DNA from: Massilia endophytica
Lineage (GTDB): Bacteria > Pseudomonadota > Gammaproteobacteria > Burkholderiales > Burkholderiaceae_D
NCBI RefSeq assembly: GCF_021165955.1
Contig: NZ_CP088952.1
Span: 682,001-746,000, forward strand
DNA: 64,000 nt
Direction: 5' to 3'
Both the position numbers and the translations under genes were made by a program. Positions 25,332 through 33,868 of the stretch are shown piece after piece. Below the pieces are notes generated by a model. The model was given only the letters and a program-made list of their open reading frames with translations, did no database searches and was not told where the DNA came from. Every line of letters begins with the position of its first letter. Within the stretch, counting starts at the first letter, position 1.

Positions 25332-27539
25332 ATGCCGCGCATTTCTTGTCAACCTGTCATTCCGCGCCTGCTGGCGCTGCTGCTGTCCGCCTGTGCGGCA
25401 GCGGGCGGCGCGCAGGCGGCGGAGCTGGGCGAGGTGACGGTGCGCTCCTTCATCGGGCAGGCCCTCGTGGCGGATATCGAGCTGACCGACCTGAGCCAGC
25501 AGGATCTGGCCGACCTCCAGGTGCGCCTCGCCAGGCCGGACGTGTTCCAGGGCGCGGGCGTCAGCCTGCCGCCAGCCCTGCAGGGCATGAGCGTGTCCGT
25601 GGTGAGCAAGGGGCAGAAGCGGTATCTGCACCTGACTTCGTCCAGGCCGGTGGAGGGGGAGGTGGCCCATCTCTTCTTCGAGCTGGGCAGCGGAGGGCGT
25701 TATGTCGTGCGCGGCGCCACGCTGTGGTTCGCGCCGGACCCTTCGCCGCCCGCCAAGGTGGCCGAGGAGCCGGTCGCCACGCCGGTGACGACCGTGCTGC
25801 CGCCAGCGGCCAGGCTGCCTGCCGCGCCGCCAGCCAGTGCGCCGGTGGTTCGCCCTGCCGTGGCCAAGCCTGCGGCTGTCGCCCAGTTCTCCACGTCGCC
25901 CCAGCCCGCAGCCAAGGCCAGCAAGACCGATGCCGAATTGATGAAGCAGGTGGAGCGCGCGTTCGCGGCGGGACCCAAGGCGCCGCCAGCTCCCGCCCCG
26001 GCTACCGCTGCTCCGTCCCCTGTGGCGGCCAGGACTGCCCCGGCTGTGGCGCCAAAGCCTGCCACGCCTGCGGCGCAGTCATCTCCCGCGCCCGTCGCGA
26101 AGCCTGCGGTCACGGTGCCGCAAGCCGCCAAGGCGCCCGCAGTGAGCGCGAAACCCGCGCCGCAAGCTGCTGCACCGGCGGTCAGCAAACCGGCTGCCGC
26201 GTCGCAAGCTGCCGCTGCGCCCAAAGCGCCAGCCGCCCAGCCACCGGCCGCAGCCAAGCCGCCTGCGACCGCCCCGGCGACGCCTGCCGCCCAGCCACCG
26301 GCCGCGGCCAAACCGCCTGTGACCATCCCGGCGACGCCTGTCGCCCAGCCACCGGTTGTGGCCAAAGCGGCTGCGAGCGTCGCTGCGACGGCTGCCGCCG
26401 CCAGCGCCAGGACGCAACCCGCGGCTGGGGCCAAGCCCGCCGCCAGCGCATCGGCGGCGCCTGCCGGATCCGCTCCCGCTGCTGGCCCGAAGCCAGCCGC
26501 CGTGGCACAGGCTGCCTCAACCGCCGGGAAGCCCGCCACCGTGGTCCCGGCCACCCCTGCTGCCGCGAAGCCTGCGGCATCGGCTCCGGCTGCGGCCGCC
26601 AAACTTGCGGCGTCAGCGGCTGTTGCGCCAACGGCAGTTGCAAAGCCCCCGGTCACCGCGCCAGCCAGTCCGGCCGCGGCCGCGAAGCCCACTGCACCAG
26701 CCGCCGCCGCTCCGGCAAAGCCTGTCAATCCCGCTGCGCCCGCGCCAGCTTCGCCCGCGGTTGCGGCAACGGCCAAACCGGCCGCCTCGCCACCCGCGCC
26801 GAACGAGACCAATGCTGCCATCGCGAGAAAGCTGGCTGAGCTGGAAGGGAAGATCAAGATTCTGCAGGCCGAAGTGAAATCCGCTTTCACTCCTGCGCCG
26901 AAAGCACCGGCGCCCGCGGATACGCCGAAAACGCAGGCCGATGCCAAGCCCATGCAGGCCGTCCCGGCCAAACAGGACATCAAAGCGTCCCCGGCTGCCA
27001 GCGCGCCCAAGGCTGTGGCGCCGTCCAAGGCTGGGCAGGCAGCGAAACCGCCCGCCGAGCACGGCGCAGGCACCGCCTACAACAAGGCGGTCGAAAACAT
27101 GCTGCGCGATGTGCGTACCAAGCCTATCGACGCGGCCGCATCGGCTTCCCTGGATGCGAGGCCGCTGCCCAAGGACCAGCAGAAGCCTGCGGGGCGTACT
27201 GCTTCGGGCGTCATCAAGGATGCCCGGTCGGCCGGAGCGAAGCAGGCTGCCAGCGCGGCGCCCGCGGCTCCCAAGCCGGAAGCGGCAAAGCCTGCCGTGC
27301 CGGATGCCCCGAAGGAGAAGCGCATGTCGCGTCCGCGCATGGTCACCATGATTGCGGTGGGCAGTATCGCCCTCCTGCTGGTGATCGGTGTGAGTGTGCA
27401 CTTCGTGCGCCGCTACCGCGAGAAGCTGGCCGCGGCGCCATTGAAGATCTGGCAGAGCTGGCGCAAAAAGCCGGTGGAGGACGAGGCCTTCGCTCCGGTA
27501 GACGAGCCGGAGAAGCCCCTGCTGGCGGTCAACCAATAA
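25332..27539 (+). CDS. FimV-like protein, short form with Ala/Pro/Lys-rich body
   Basis: 735 residues. Signal peptide, then a FimV/HubP N-terminal domain (about residues 30-135: LGEVTVRSFIGQALVADIEL, LRLARP-like core). Residues 150-600 are Ala/Pro/Lys-rich low complexity with a short coiled coil (AIARKLAELEGKIKILQAEV, about 495-515). One membrane helix at about 673-693 (MIAVGSIALLLVIGVSVHFV) and a short cytoplasmic tail. The long acidic TPR tail of true FimV is absent. FimV/HubP proteins organise cell poles and type IV pili. Start chosen at 25332 before the signal peptide; the frame is open further upstream. Confidence 0.72.
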   Translation: MPRISCQPVIPRLLALLLSACAAAGGAQAAELGEVTVRSFIGQALVADIELTDLSQQDLADLQVRLARPDVFQGAGVSLPPALQGMSVSVVSKGQKRYLHLTSSRPVEGEVAHLFFELGSGGRYVVRGATLWFAPDPSPPAKVAEEPVATPVTTVLPPAARLPAAPPASAPVVRPAVAKPAAVAQFSTSPQPAAKASKTDAELMKQVERAFAAGPKAPPAPAPATAAPSPVAARTAPAVAPKPATPAAQSSPAPVAKPAVTVPQAAKAPAVSAKPAPQAAAPAVSKPAAASQAAAAPKAPAAQPPAAAKPPATAPATPAAQPPAAAKPPVTIPATPVAQPPVVAKAAASVAATAAAASARTQPAAGAKPAASASAAPAGSAPAAGPKPAAVAQAASTAGKPATVVPATPAAAKPAASAPAAAAKLAASAAVAPTAVAKPPVTAPASPAAAAKPTAPAAAAPAKPVNPAAPAPASPAVAATAKPAASPPAPNETNAAIARKLAELEGKIKILQAEVKSAFTPAPKAPAPADTPKTQADAKPMQAVPAKQDIKASPAASAPKAVAPSKAGQAAKPPAEHGAGTAYNKAVENMLRDVRTKPIDAAASASLDARPLPKDQQKPAGRTASGVIKDARSAGAKQAASAAPAAPKPEAAKPAVPDAPKEKRMSRPRMVTMIAVGSIALLLVIGVSVHFVRRYREKLAAAPLKIWQSWRKKPVEDEAFAPVDEPEKPLLAVNQ
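26235..26396 (+). repeat. Three 54-bp tandem repeats inside the FimV-like gene
   Basis: Units begin at 26235, 26289 and 26343, each starting AQPP at the protein level and encoding 18 residues rich in Ala, Pro and Lys. The first two differ at few bases, the third is more diverged. Typical of length-variable linkers. Confidence 0.8.
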
Positions 27540-27540
27540 A

Positions 27541-27566
27541 AAAGCGCCCCGCAGGGCGCTTTTTTC
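27541..27566. terminator. Bidirectional terminator between fimV-like gene and fliT
   Basis: AAAGCGCCC pairs with GGGCGCTTT around CGCA, with A-rich and T-rich flanks, so it can serve both convergent genes. Confidence 0.9.
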
Positions 27567-27580
27567 ATTCAGGAAGGCGC

Positions 27581-27835
27581 TCAGGCCATCCAGGGTTCGG
27601 TCACGTCGCGGATGGCGCGGTCGTTGGCCATGATCTGTTTCAGCAGGGCGATCTTGCGGGCGCGGGCATCGCCTTCCAGGGCAGGCACACCGCTCATCAC
27701 TGCCACGGAGGCTGCGGCGCACTGGTTTTCCATGCGGTCCAGGCCGGTCCAGTTGCCCGATTGCGCGGCGGCGACCATCTTATTGGTCAAACCGGCAATA
27801 TTTTCATACATCGAGAGCACTTCGTTCGAGGTCAT
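27581..27835 (-). CDS. fliT: FliT-like flagellar export chaperone
   Basis: 84 residues, helical: LSMYENIAGLTNKMVAAAQS and WTGLDRMENQC match the FliT start (helix 1 and the WdxL motif), and LLKQIMANDRAIRD the C-terminal helix. FliT escorts the filament cap FliD and restrains FlhDC in enterobacteria. Here it stands alone without fliD or fliS; the main flagellar cluster must be elsewhere. Somewhat shorter than usual (about 100-120). Confidence 0.68.
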   Translation of the reverse strand: MTSNEVLSMYENIAGLTNKMVAAAQSGNWTGLDRMENQCAAASVAVMSGVPALEGDARARKIALLKQIMANDRAIRDVTEPWMA

Positions 27836-27939
27836 GGCTGGGTCCTGAAAACGTAAATGGAGTACCGCTTGTCTGGATTTACGTCAGGCCGCCGGAGAAC
27901 TTTAGGGTTTTCTGAAAATATTTTTGATTTTTTTTGAGT

Positions 27940-27987
27940 TGCAGAAAAAACAAGGCCGCTGCGGCCCAGTGCAGGGCGGCAGCGGCC
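27940..27987 (-). terminator. Intrinsic terminator after the HDOD gene
   Basis: Stem GGCCGCTGC/GCAGCGGCC (27954-27962 with 27979-27987), followed on the minus strand by TTGTTTTTTC. Confidence 0.82.
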
Positions 27988-28004
27988 GGGATGGCGCTTG
28001 GGAA

Positions 28005-28832
28005 TTACTTGACCAGTTCGTCCAGACCGGCGGCCAGTTCTTCCGGCGACGGCATTTCGTCGATCAGCACGCCGTCTTCCAGGCCCAGGGCTTCCGCCAC
28101 TTCGGTCGGGTAGCAGGCTTCGATCTCTTCGTCCGTCAGCTTGGCCTCGACCACGCGGGCGCGCCATGCGGCGAGGTGGACCACGGCAGCCAGGCGGTTG
28201 AAGGGCTCATGCTCCAGCGGGGCAGGGAAGGCCTTGATGGCGTCCGAGAAGGTGGACGGGAACTTCCAGCGCGCGGCCAGTTCGGCGCCCACATCCGGGA
28301 AGCCGTAGCCCAGCGAGGCCATTTCGGCGTCCAGGCGGCGCGCGTCCAGCGGGCCGGCAATCTTGTCCAGCTGCATGGCTTGCTCAGGCATGGCGGAATG
28401 GATCACCAGCTGGCCGATGGCGTGCATCATGCCGATGGTGAAGGCCAGGTCGGTGTTGTCTCGGGTCTTCTTGGCGATCCATTTGGCGCCCACTGCGGTG
28501 TGCAGGCTGTAGCGCCAGAATTGTTTCAGGTCGAGGCCGGGAACGGTCTTGAAGCCGCTCACCAGGCCGGAGGAAATCACCAGCGTGCGCACGGTCACGA
28601 AGCCGAGCATCAGAACGGCATCTTCCACGGTGCCGATGCTGCGCGACACGTGGTAGTAGGCGGAGTTGGCCAGGCGCAGCAGCTTGGCGCTCAGCACGGG
28701 GTCCGTCGAAACCTTCTTGGCAATATCCTCGGTGGAGACACTGGCCTTGTCGAAGCTGCTGATCAATTCTTCAACAACCTTCGGCGCGGTAGGCAAGGCC
28801 GTGGGGTTCTGGAACAGTGCCTCTAACTTCAT
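28005..28832 (-). CDS. HDOD-domain signalling protein
   Basis: 275 residues: LPTAPKVVEELISSFDKASV followed by VSTDPVLSAKLLRLANSAYY is the HDOD start, and GMMHAIGQLVIHSAMP the diverged HD region where the metal-binding HD pair is lost, as normal for this family. A C-terminal tail of about 60 residues is acidic. HDOD proteins act as non-catalytic scaffolds in motility and c-di-GMP control. Monocistronic between a promoter-bearing spacer and a terminator. Confidence 0.87.
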   Translation of the reverse strand: MKLEALFQNPTALPTAPKVVEELISSFDKASVSTEDIAKKVSTDPVLSAKLLRLANSAYYHVSRSIGTVEDAVLMLGFVTVRTLVISSGLVSGFKTVPGLDLKQFWRYSLHTAVGAKWIAKKTRDNTDLAFTIGMMHAIGQLVIHSAMPEQAMQLDKIAGPLDARRLDAEMASLGYGFPDVGAELAARWKFPSTFSDAIKAFPAPLEHEPFNRLAAVVHLAAWRARVVEAKLTDEEIEACYPTEVAEALGLEDGVLIDEMPSPEELAAGLDELVK

Positions 28833-29075
28833 TCTGCATCTCCTTCAGTTTTCGTAGTTAGGTATTGCTGTAGATGAACTATATAGGGATTCTCCTGCGG
28901 AAAGAAGTAGTTTCTGGCCCCCGCGTGGTATCCCCGCACTGCATTCCCCGAAACTTGCAGCCTGTCCTCCAAAAATGCAGTCCATCGCATTCGCGCGACT
29001 GTTGGCGGCGGGCGGGTTTACATTCCATGCTGGCAATCTACGCCAATAACTTATAACCACTACAAGGGACCTCAT

Positions 29076-31127
29076 ATGCAATCACGCATGCATGCACCAC
29101 GCTGGACCGTCCTCAAGACCGCGCTGACCGTGGCCTTGTGCGGCGCCTCGCTGGCCCTGACCCCGGCTTTTGCCGATCAGGCAACTCCAGCGGCCCAGGC
29201 GGCAATGAAAGTCGCGCCGGGCGAGGACTTCTACGGCTACGCCAACGGCGACTGGCTGAGCAAGACCGAAATCCCCGCCGACCGCGGCAGCTGGGGCTCG
29301 GGCGCTGCACTGGCCGAAGAGACCAACCAGCGCATCGTGAAACTCGTGGAGGCAGCGGCCAGCGCACCGGCAGGCAGCGATGCCCGCAAAGCCGCCGACG
29401 TATATACCTCCTTCATGGACGAAGCGGGCATCGAAACCCAGGGCACCGCCGCGCTGCAAGCCGAACTGAAAAAGATTGCCGCCATCCGCGACAAGGCAGG
29501 CCTGACCCGTGCACTGGGCGGCAGCCTGCGCGCGGACGTGGACCCGCTGAACTCGACCAACTTCTTCACCGAGAACCTGTTCGGCCTGTGGATTGCCCAG
29601 GGCCTCACCGACCCCGACCACTACACCCCGTATCTGCTGCAGGGCGGCCTGGGCATGCCCGACCGCGCCTACTACCTGGAAGAGGGCGAGCGCATGGGGC
29701 GCCTGCGCACCGCCTACCAGGCGCATATCGCCGCCGTGCTGAAGCTGGCGGGCTACACCGAGCCGGAACTGCGCGCCGCGCGCGTGTTCGAACTGGAGCG
29801 CAAGATCGCCCAGGCCCATGGCAGCCGCGAAGACTCGGCCGACATCCAGAAGGCGAACAACCCCTGGAGCGACAAGGACTTCGCCGCCAAGGCGCCGGGC
29901 ATGGACTGGAAGCTGTTCTTCCAGAGCGCCGGCCTGGGCAAGCAGAAGAAGTTCATCGTCTACCATCCGAACGCGATCAAGGGCGCCGCGGCGCTGGTCG
30001 CCGAGATGCCGCTGCAAACCTGGCAGGACTGGATGGCCTTCCACACCGTGAACCACTTCAGCCCTTACCTGCCGAAGGCCTTCGTGGACCAGCGCTTCGA
30101 GTTCTACAGCCGCACCCTGAACGGCACGCCGCAGCTGTCCGCCCGCTGGAAGCGCGGCCTGAGCGCCGTCAACAGCGCCATGCCGGAAGCAGTGGGCAAG
30201 CTCTATGTGGAGCGCTACTTCCCGCCTGAGAACAAGGCGCGCGTGCAGAAGATGGTGGCCAACATCGTCGACGCTTTCCACAAGCGCATCGACCAGCTGG
30301 ACTGGATGGCCGCGCCCACCAAGAAGGAAGCGCATGCCAAGCTCAGCACCCTGTATGTGGGCGTGGGCTATCCCGAAAAGTGGACTTCCTACAAGGGCCT
30401 CGAGATCAAGCAGGGCGACGTGTTCGGCAACGCGCTGCGCGCCGAGAAGTTCCACCTGAAGCAGGAACTGGCCAAGCTGGGCAGCAAGGTCGACTCGAAG
30501 GAATGGTCGATGCCGCCGCAGCTGGTGAATGCAGTGAACATGCCAATGCAGAACGCGCTGAACTTCCCGGCCGCGATCCTGCAGCCGCCTTACTTCGATC
30601 CGAAGGCTTCGGATGCGATGAACTACGGCGCCATCGGCTCCATCATCGGCCACGAAATCAGCCACAGCTTCGACGACCAGGGCGCCCAGTTCGACTCCAA
30701 GGGCCGCCTGCGCGACTGGTGGACTGCGGCGGACAGCGAGCACTTCAAGAAAGCGGCCGCATCGCTGGTGGCGCAGTACGACGCCTATGAAGCCTTCCCC
30801 GACCTGAAGCTCAACGGCCAGCTGACCCTGAGCGAAAACCTGGCCGACCTGGCAGGCCTGGCCGCGGCACTGGATGCCTACCACGCATCCACGGGCAAGG
30901 CCATGAGCATGGACGGCGACCGCGAGTTCTTCCAGGGCTTCGCACAGAGCTGGCGCAACAAGTCGCGCGAGGCTTCCCTGCGCAACCAGGTGAAGACCGA
31001 CGGGCACTCGCCGGCCCAATGGCGTACCTACACCGTGCGCAACCTGGACTCCTGGTATAAGGCCTTCGACGTTCAGCCTGGCCAGAAGCTGTACCTGCCG
31101 CCGGAGCAGCGCGTCCGCGTCTGGTAA
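29076..31127 (+). CDS. pepO: M13-family metallopeptidase (PepO/neprilysin-like)
   Basis: 683 residues with a signal peptide (cleavage near PAFA). GHEISHSFDDQGAQFDSKG holds the zinc motif HExxH at residues 526-530, and LSENLADLAGLAAALDAY the third ligand Glu in ExxxD. FPAAILQPPYFDP and the final WYKAFDVQPGQKLYLPPEQR VRVW end are typical of M13. Cleaves small peptides in the periplasm or outside. Preceded by AAGGGA; followed by a terminator. Confidence 0.93.
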   Translation: MQSRMHAPRWTVLKTALTVALCGASLALTPAFADQATPAAQAAMKVAPGEDFYGYANGDWLSKTEIPADRGSWGSGAALAEETNQRIVKLVEAAASAPAGSDARKAADVYTSFMDEAGIETQGTAALQAELKKIAAIRDKAGLTRALGGSLRADVDPLNSTNFFTENLFGLWIAQGLTDPDHYTPYLLQGGLGMPDRAYYLEEGERMGRLRTAYQAHIAAVLKLAGYTEPELRAARVFELERKIAQAHGSREDSADIQKANNPWSDKDFAAKAPGMDWKLFFQSAGLGKQKKFIVYHPNAIKGAAALVAEMPLQTWQDWMAFHTVNHFSPYLPKAFVDQRFEFYSRTLNGTPQLSARWKRGLSAVNSAMPEAVGKLYVERYFPPENKARVQKMVANIVDAFHKRIDQLDWMAAPTKKEAHAKLSTLYVGVGYPEKWTSYKGLEIKQGDVFGNALRAEKFHLKQELAKLGSKVDSKEWSMPPQLVNAVNMPMQNALNFPAAILQPPYFDPKASDAMNYGAIGSIIGHEISHSFDDQGAQFDSKGRLRDWWTAADSEHFKKAAASLVAQYDAYEAFPDLKLNGQLTLSENLADLAGLAAALDAYHASTGKAMSMDGDREFFQGFAQSWRNKSREASLRNQVKTDGHSPAQWRTYTVRNLDSWYKAFDVQPGQKLYLPPEQRVRVW

Positions 31128-31142
31128 GGGCGCTGTGACGAG

Positions 31143-31170
31143 GGGGCAGCCGGGCGCTGCCCCTTTTTTT
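31143..31170 (+). terminator. Intrinsic terminator after the M13 peptidase gene
   Basis: GGGGCAGC pairs with GCTGCCCC over a 5-base loop; seven T follow. Confidence 0.9.
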
Positions 31171-31277
31171 ATGTGTTAACCGGCGTACGGATGGAGCGCT
31201 CCTGCTGGCCTATAGTTTCCTTCAAGCGCACACGCTCCGTGTGTGTCCGTGCAATGAAACTTGAAAAGGAGCACATC

Positions 31278-31490
31278 ATGAACCGCGATCAAGTCAAAGG
31301 CAAGGCCAAGGAAATCGGCGGCAAGATTCAGGAAGAGGCTGGCGAACTGGTGGGCAGCTCGAAGCAGCAGGTCAAAGGCCTGAAGAACCAGGCTGAAGGC
31401 AAGCTGCAGAAGAAAGTGGGCGATGCCCGCGAGGCTGTGGACGACGCGCTGGACGACGATTCCACCATCGACCGCGGCAACCGCATGTAA
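31278..31490 (+). CDS. CsbD-family stress protein
   Basis: 70 residues: MNRDQVKGKAKEIGGKIQEE and LVGSSKQQVKGLKNQAEGKL are classic CsbD. Highly charged, probably disordered or helical, cytoplasmic. AAAAGGAG lies seven bases before the start, which rules out upstream in-frame ATGs. CsbD-like proteins are induced by general stress; function is unknown. Confidence 0.92.
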   Translation: MNRDQVKGKAKEIGGKIQEEAGELVGSSKQQVKGLKNQAEGKLQKKVGDAREAVDDALDDDSTIDRGNRM

Positions 31491-31509
31491 GCTGCGCCCG
31501 CCGCAAACA

Positions 31510-31536
31510 AAAACAGCCGCATCGAGCGGCTGTTTT
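31510..31536. terminator. Bidirectional terminator between csbD-like and DPP IV genes
   Basis: AAAACAGCCGC pairs with GCGGCTGTTTT around ATCGA, with T-runs on both strands. Confidence 0.9.
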
Positions 31537-31553
31537 TTCGTCTGTCGTCCGAA

Positions 31554-33767
31554 TCAGTTCGATTCAGGCTTCAGGTGCTTGCGGAAGAAGGCGTCGATGG
31601 TCGTCTGCACGTGCTTGCGCTGCAGGCGGTTGGCCACGCCGTGCTTGGCGCCCGGGTAAGTCATCAGTTCGAACTGCACGCCGCGGTTCACCAGCGCATC
31701 GATCATCTTGGTGCTGTTGGTGAAGAGGACGTTGTCGTCCGCCATGCCATGGATGAGCAGCAGTTTCGACTTCAGGCCGTCCACGTGGTAGAACACGTTG
31801 CTCTGCTTGTAGCCTTCCACGTTCTCGGAAGGCATGCCCATGAACTGTTCGGTGTAGTGGGTGTCGTACAGCTTCCAGTCGGTGACGGGAGCGCCCGATA
31901 CGCCAGCGGCGATCTTGTCCGAACCCTGGGACAGCAGGCGCAGCGCCATGAAGCCGCCGTAGCTCCAGCCGTACACGCCGATGCGCTTGGCGTCCACGAA
32001 GCTCTGCTTGCCCAGCCAGTCGATACCGGCCAGCTGGTCTTCCACTTCCACCTTGCCCAGGTTGTGGTAGATGGCGTCCGTGAAGGCGCGTTCGCGGCGG
32101 CCGGAGCCGCGGTTATCCAGGCGGAAGACCACATAGCCCTGCTGCGCCATGTACTGGTCGAAGGTGTCGCCCCACTTGCGCGTCACGTGCTGGGCGTGCG
32201 GGCCGCCGTAGGTGGACAGGTAGACGGGGTACTTCTTCGACGCGTCGAACTTGTAAGGCTTGATCATCGAGTAGTACAGGGTCTGGCCGTCCTTGGCCTT
32301 CATGGTGCCGTATTCGGTCGGCAGGTGGTCGGACTTGTATTTGTAGTAGGGGTGGGAGGCGTCCACCTCGTTGTGCGCCAGCCAGGTCACCATTTCGCCG
32401 TCTGGACGGCGGATGCTGATCTGCGGCGGGTTGGCCGGATCGGACCAGCTGTCCACGAACAGCGCGCCGTTCGGAGCGAAGGAGGCGTCGTGCCAGCCGT
32501 CGGCCTGGGTAATGCGCTTCGGCTTGTCGGCATTGCTGCCGTCGATGTTCAGCACGTAGACCTGTTTGTCGGTCACGGCATCCTTGTTCGAGGCCACGTA
32601 GACCTTGCCCGCCTTTTCATCCAGCGCCAGCAGGTTGTCGATGCCCCATGCGCCCTTCGAGATCGGGTGCAGCACCTTGCCGTTCATGTCGAACATGTAG
32701 AGGTGGTTGTAGCCGCTGCGCTCGGAGGACCAGATGAAGCCCTTGCCGCTGGAGAGGAAGCGCAGGTCGTCGTTCAGGGTGGTCCAGGTCTGGGCGGTTT
32801 CGGTGACCAGCACCTTCTGCGCCATCGAGGCCACGTCCACCGAGATCAGCTCCAGCTTCTTCTGGTCGCGCGTCTGGCGCTGGAAGACCAGGGCCTTCGC
32901 GTTTGGCGTCCAGTCGGTGCGCACCAGGTAGATGTCCTTGTTCGGGCCCAGGTCGATATTGCGGATCTCGCCGGTGACAGGCGACACGATGTGCAGGCCC
33001 ACGATGGCGTTCGGATCGCCCGCGGCGGGATAGCGCTGCTCCACCACGTCCGTGCGGTCGGCATAGATTTCGAAGCGGCGCGCCACGGGCACCTGCGCTT
33101 CGTCGTAGCTGCGGTAGGCAATGGCCGAATCGTCCGGCGCCCAGTAGTAGCCGGTGCGCTGGCCCATCTCTTCCTGCGCCACGAACTCGGCTTCGCCGTT
33201 ATGCACGGTGCCCTTGCCGTCGGTGGTGAGCTGGCGCTCCTTGCCGGTGGCCAGGTCGATCACGTACAGGTTCTGGTCGCGCACGAAGGAGACGTATTTG
33301 CCCTTCGGCGAAATCTTCGGGTCGATCACGTTGCCGGAAGCGACCAGGCGCGCGGTGTCCGGCTTGGACAGGTCCACCAGGTACAGGTTGCCGGCCAGCG
33401 GAACCAGCAGCTGCTTGCCGTCCGGCGACCAGCTGTAGCTGATGATGCCCTTCAGGCTGGCGGTACGCTCGCGCTCTCGGCGCGCCTTCTCGGCGTCGGA
33501 CAGGTTCTCTTCCGGCACCAGGACCTTCGAGTCCACCAGGCGGCGGGTGCTCTTGTCCTTCATGTTGAATTCCCACAGGTCCAGCTGGAACTGGTTGTCG
33601 TCGCGGCCACGCAGGAAGGTCACGCGGGCGCCGTCAGGCGAGACTTTCAGGGCGCGGACACCGGCGCCGGAAAGGGATTGATCGGAGTACATACGGTCGA
33701 GCGTCAGGCGTTCGGCCGAAGCGGAACCAGCAGTCAGCAGGGCAAGGAAACTGAGAATGAAGCGCAT
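31554..33767 (-). CDS. Dipeptidyl peptidase IV, S9B family
   Basis: 737 residues with a signal peptide (MRFILSFLALLTAGSASA). An N-terminal beta-propeller (about 40-490) is followed by an alpha/beta-hydrolase domain with the nucleophile in GWSYGG (Ser602), the Asp in GMADDNVLF and the His in GAKHGVANR. YVAQEEMGQR-like VAQEEMGQRTGYYWAPD holds the double Glu that anchors the substrate N-terminus in DPP IV. Releases X-Pro dipeptides in the periplasm or outside. Alone in its transcription unit. Confidence 0.93.
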   Translation of the reverse strand: MRFILSFLALLTAGSASAERLTLDRMYSDQSLSGAGVRALKVSPDGARVTFLRGRDDNQFQLDLWEFNMKDKSTRRLVDSKVLVPEENLSDAEKARRERERTASLKGIISYSWSPDGKQLLVPLAGNLYLVDLSKPDTARLVASGNVIDPKISPKGKYVSFVRDQNLYVIDLATGKERQLTTDGKGTVHNGEAEFVAQEEMGQRTGYYWAPDDSAIAYRSYDEAQVPVARRFEIYADRTDVVEQRYPAAGDPNAIVGLHIVSPVTGEIRNIDLGPNKDIYLVRTDWTPNAKALVFQRQTRDQKKLELISVDVASMAQKVLVTETAQTWTTLNDDLRFLSSGKGFIWSSERSGYNHLYMFDMNGKVLHPISKGAWGIDNLLALDEKAGKVYVASNKDAVTDKQVYVLNIDGSNADKPKRITQADGWHDASFAPNGALFVDSWSDPANPPQISIRRPDGEMVTWLAHNEVDASHPYYKYKSDHLPTEYGTMKAKDGQTLYYSMIKPYKFDASKKYPVYLSTYGGPHAQHVTRKWGDTFDQYMAQQGYVVFRLDNRGSGRRERAFTDAIYHNLGKVEVEDQLAGIDWLGKQSFVDAKRIGVYGWSYGGFMALRLLSQGSDKIAAGVSGAPVTDWKLYDTHYTEQFMGMPSENVEGYKQSNVFYHVDGLKSKLLLIHGMADDNVLFTNSTKMIDALVNRGVQFELMTYPGAKHGVANRLQRKHVQTTIDAFFRKHLKPESN

Positions 33768-33868
33768 GGAAGTGTCCGGTGAGTTTTCGATGGTTGATTA
33801 ACGAACCGCAAGACAATACCAGACTCTTCCGTCGCTGACGACCCATCAATCTTCGGAATTGATAGGGG

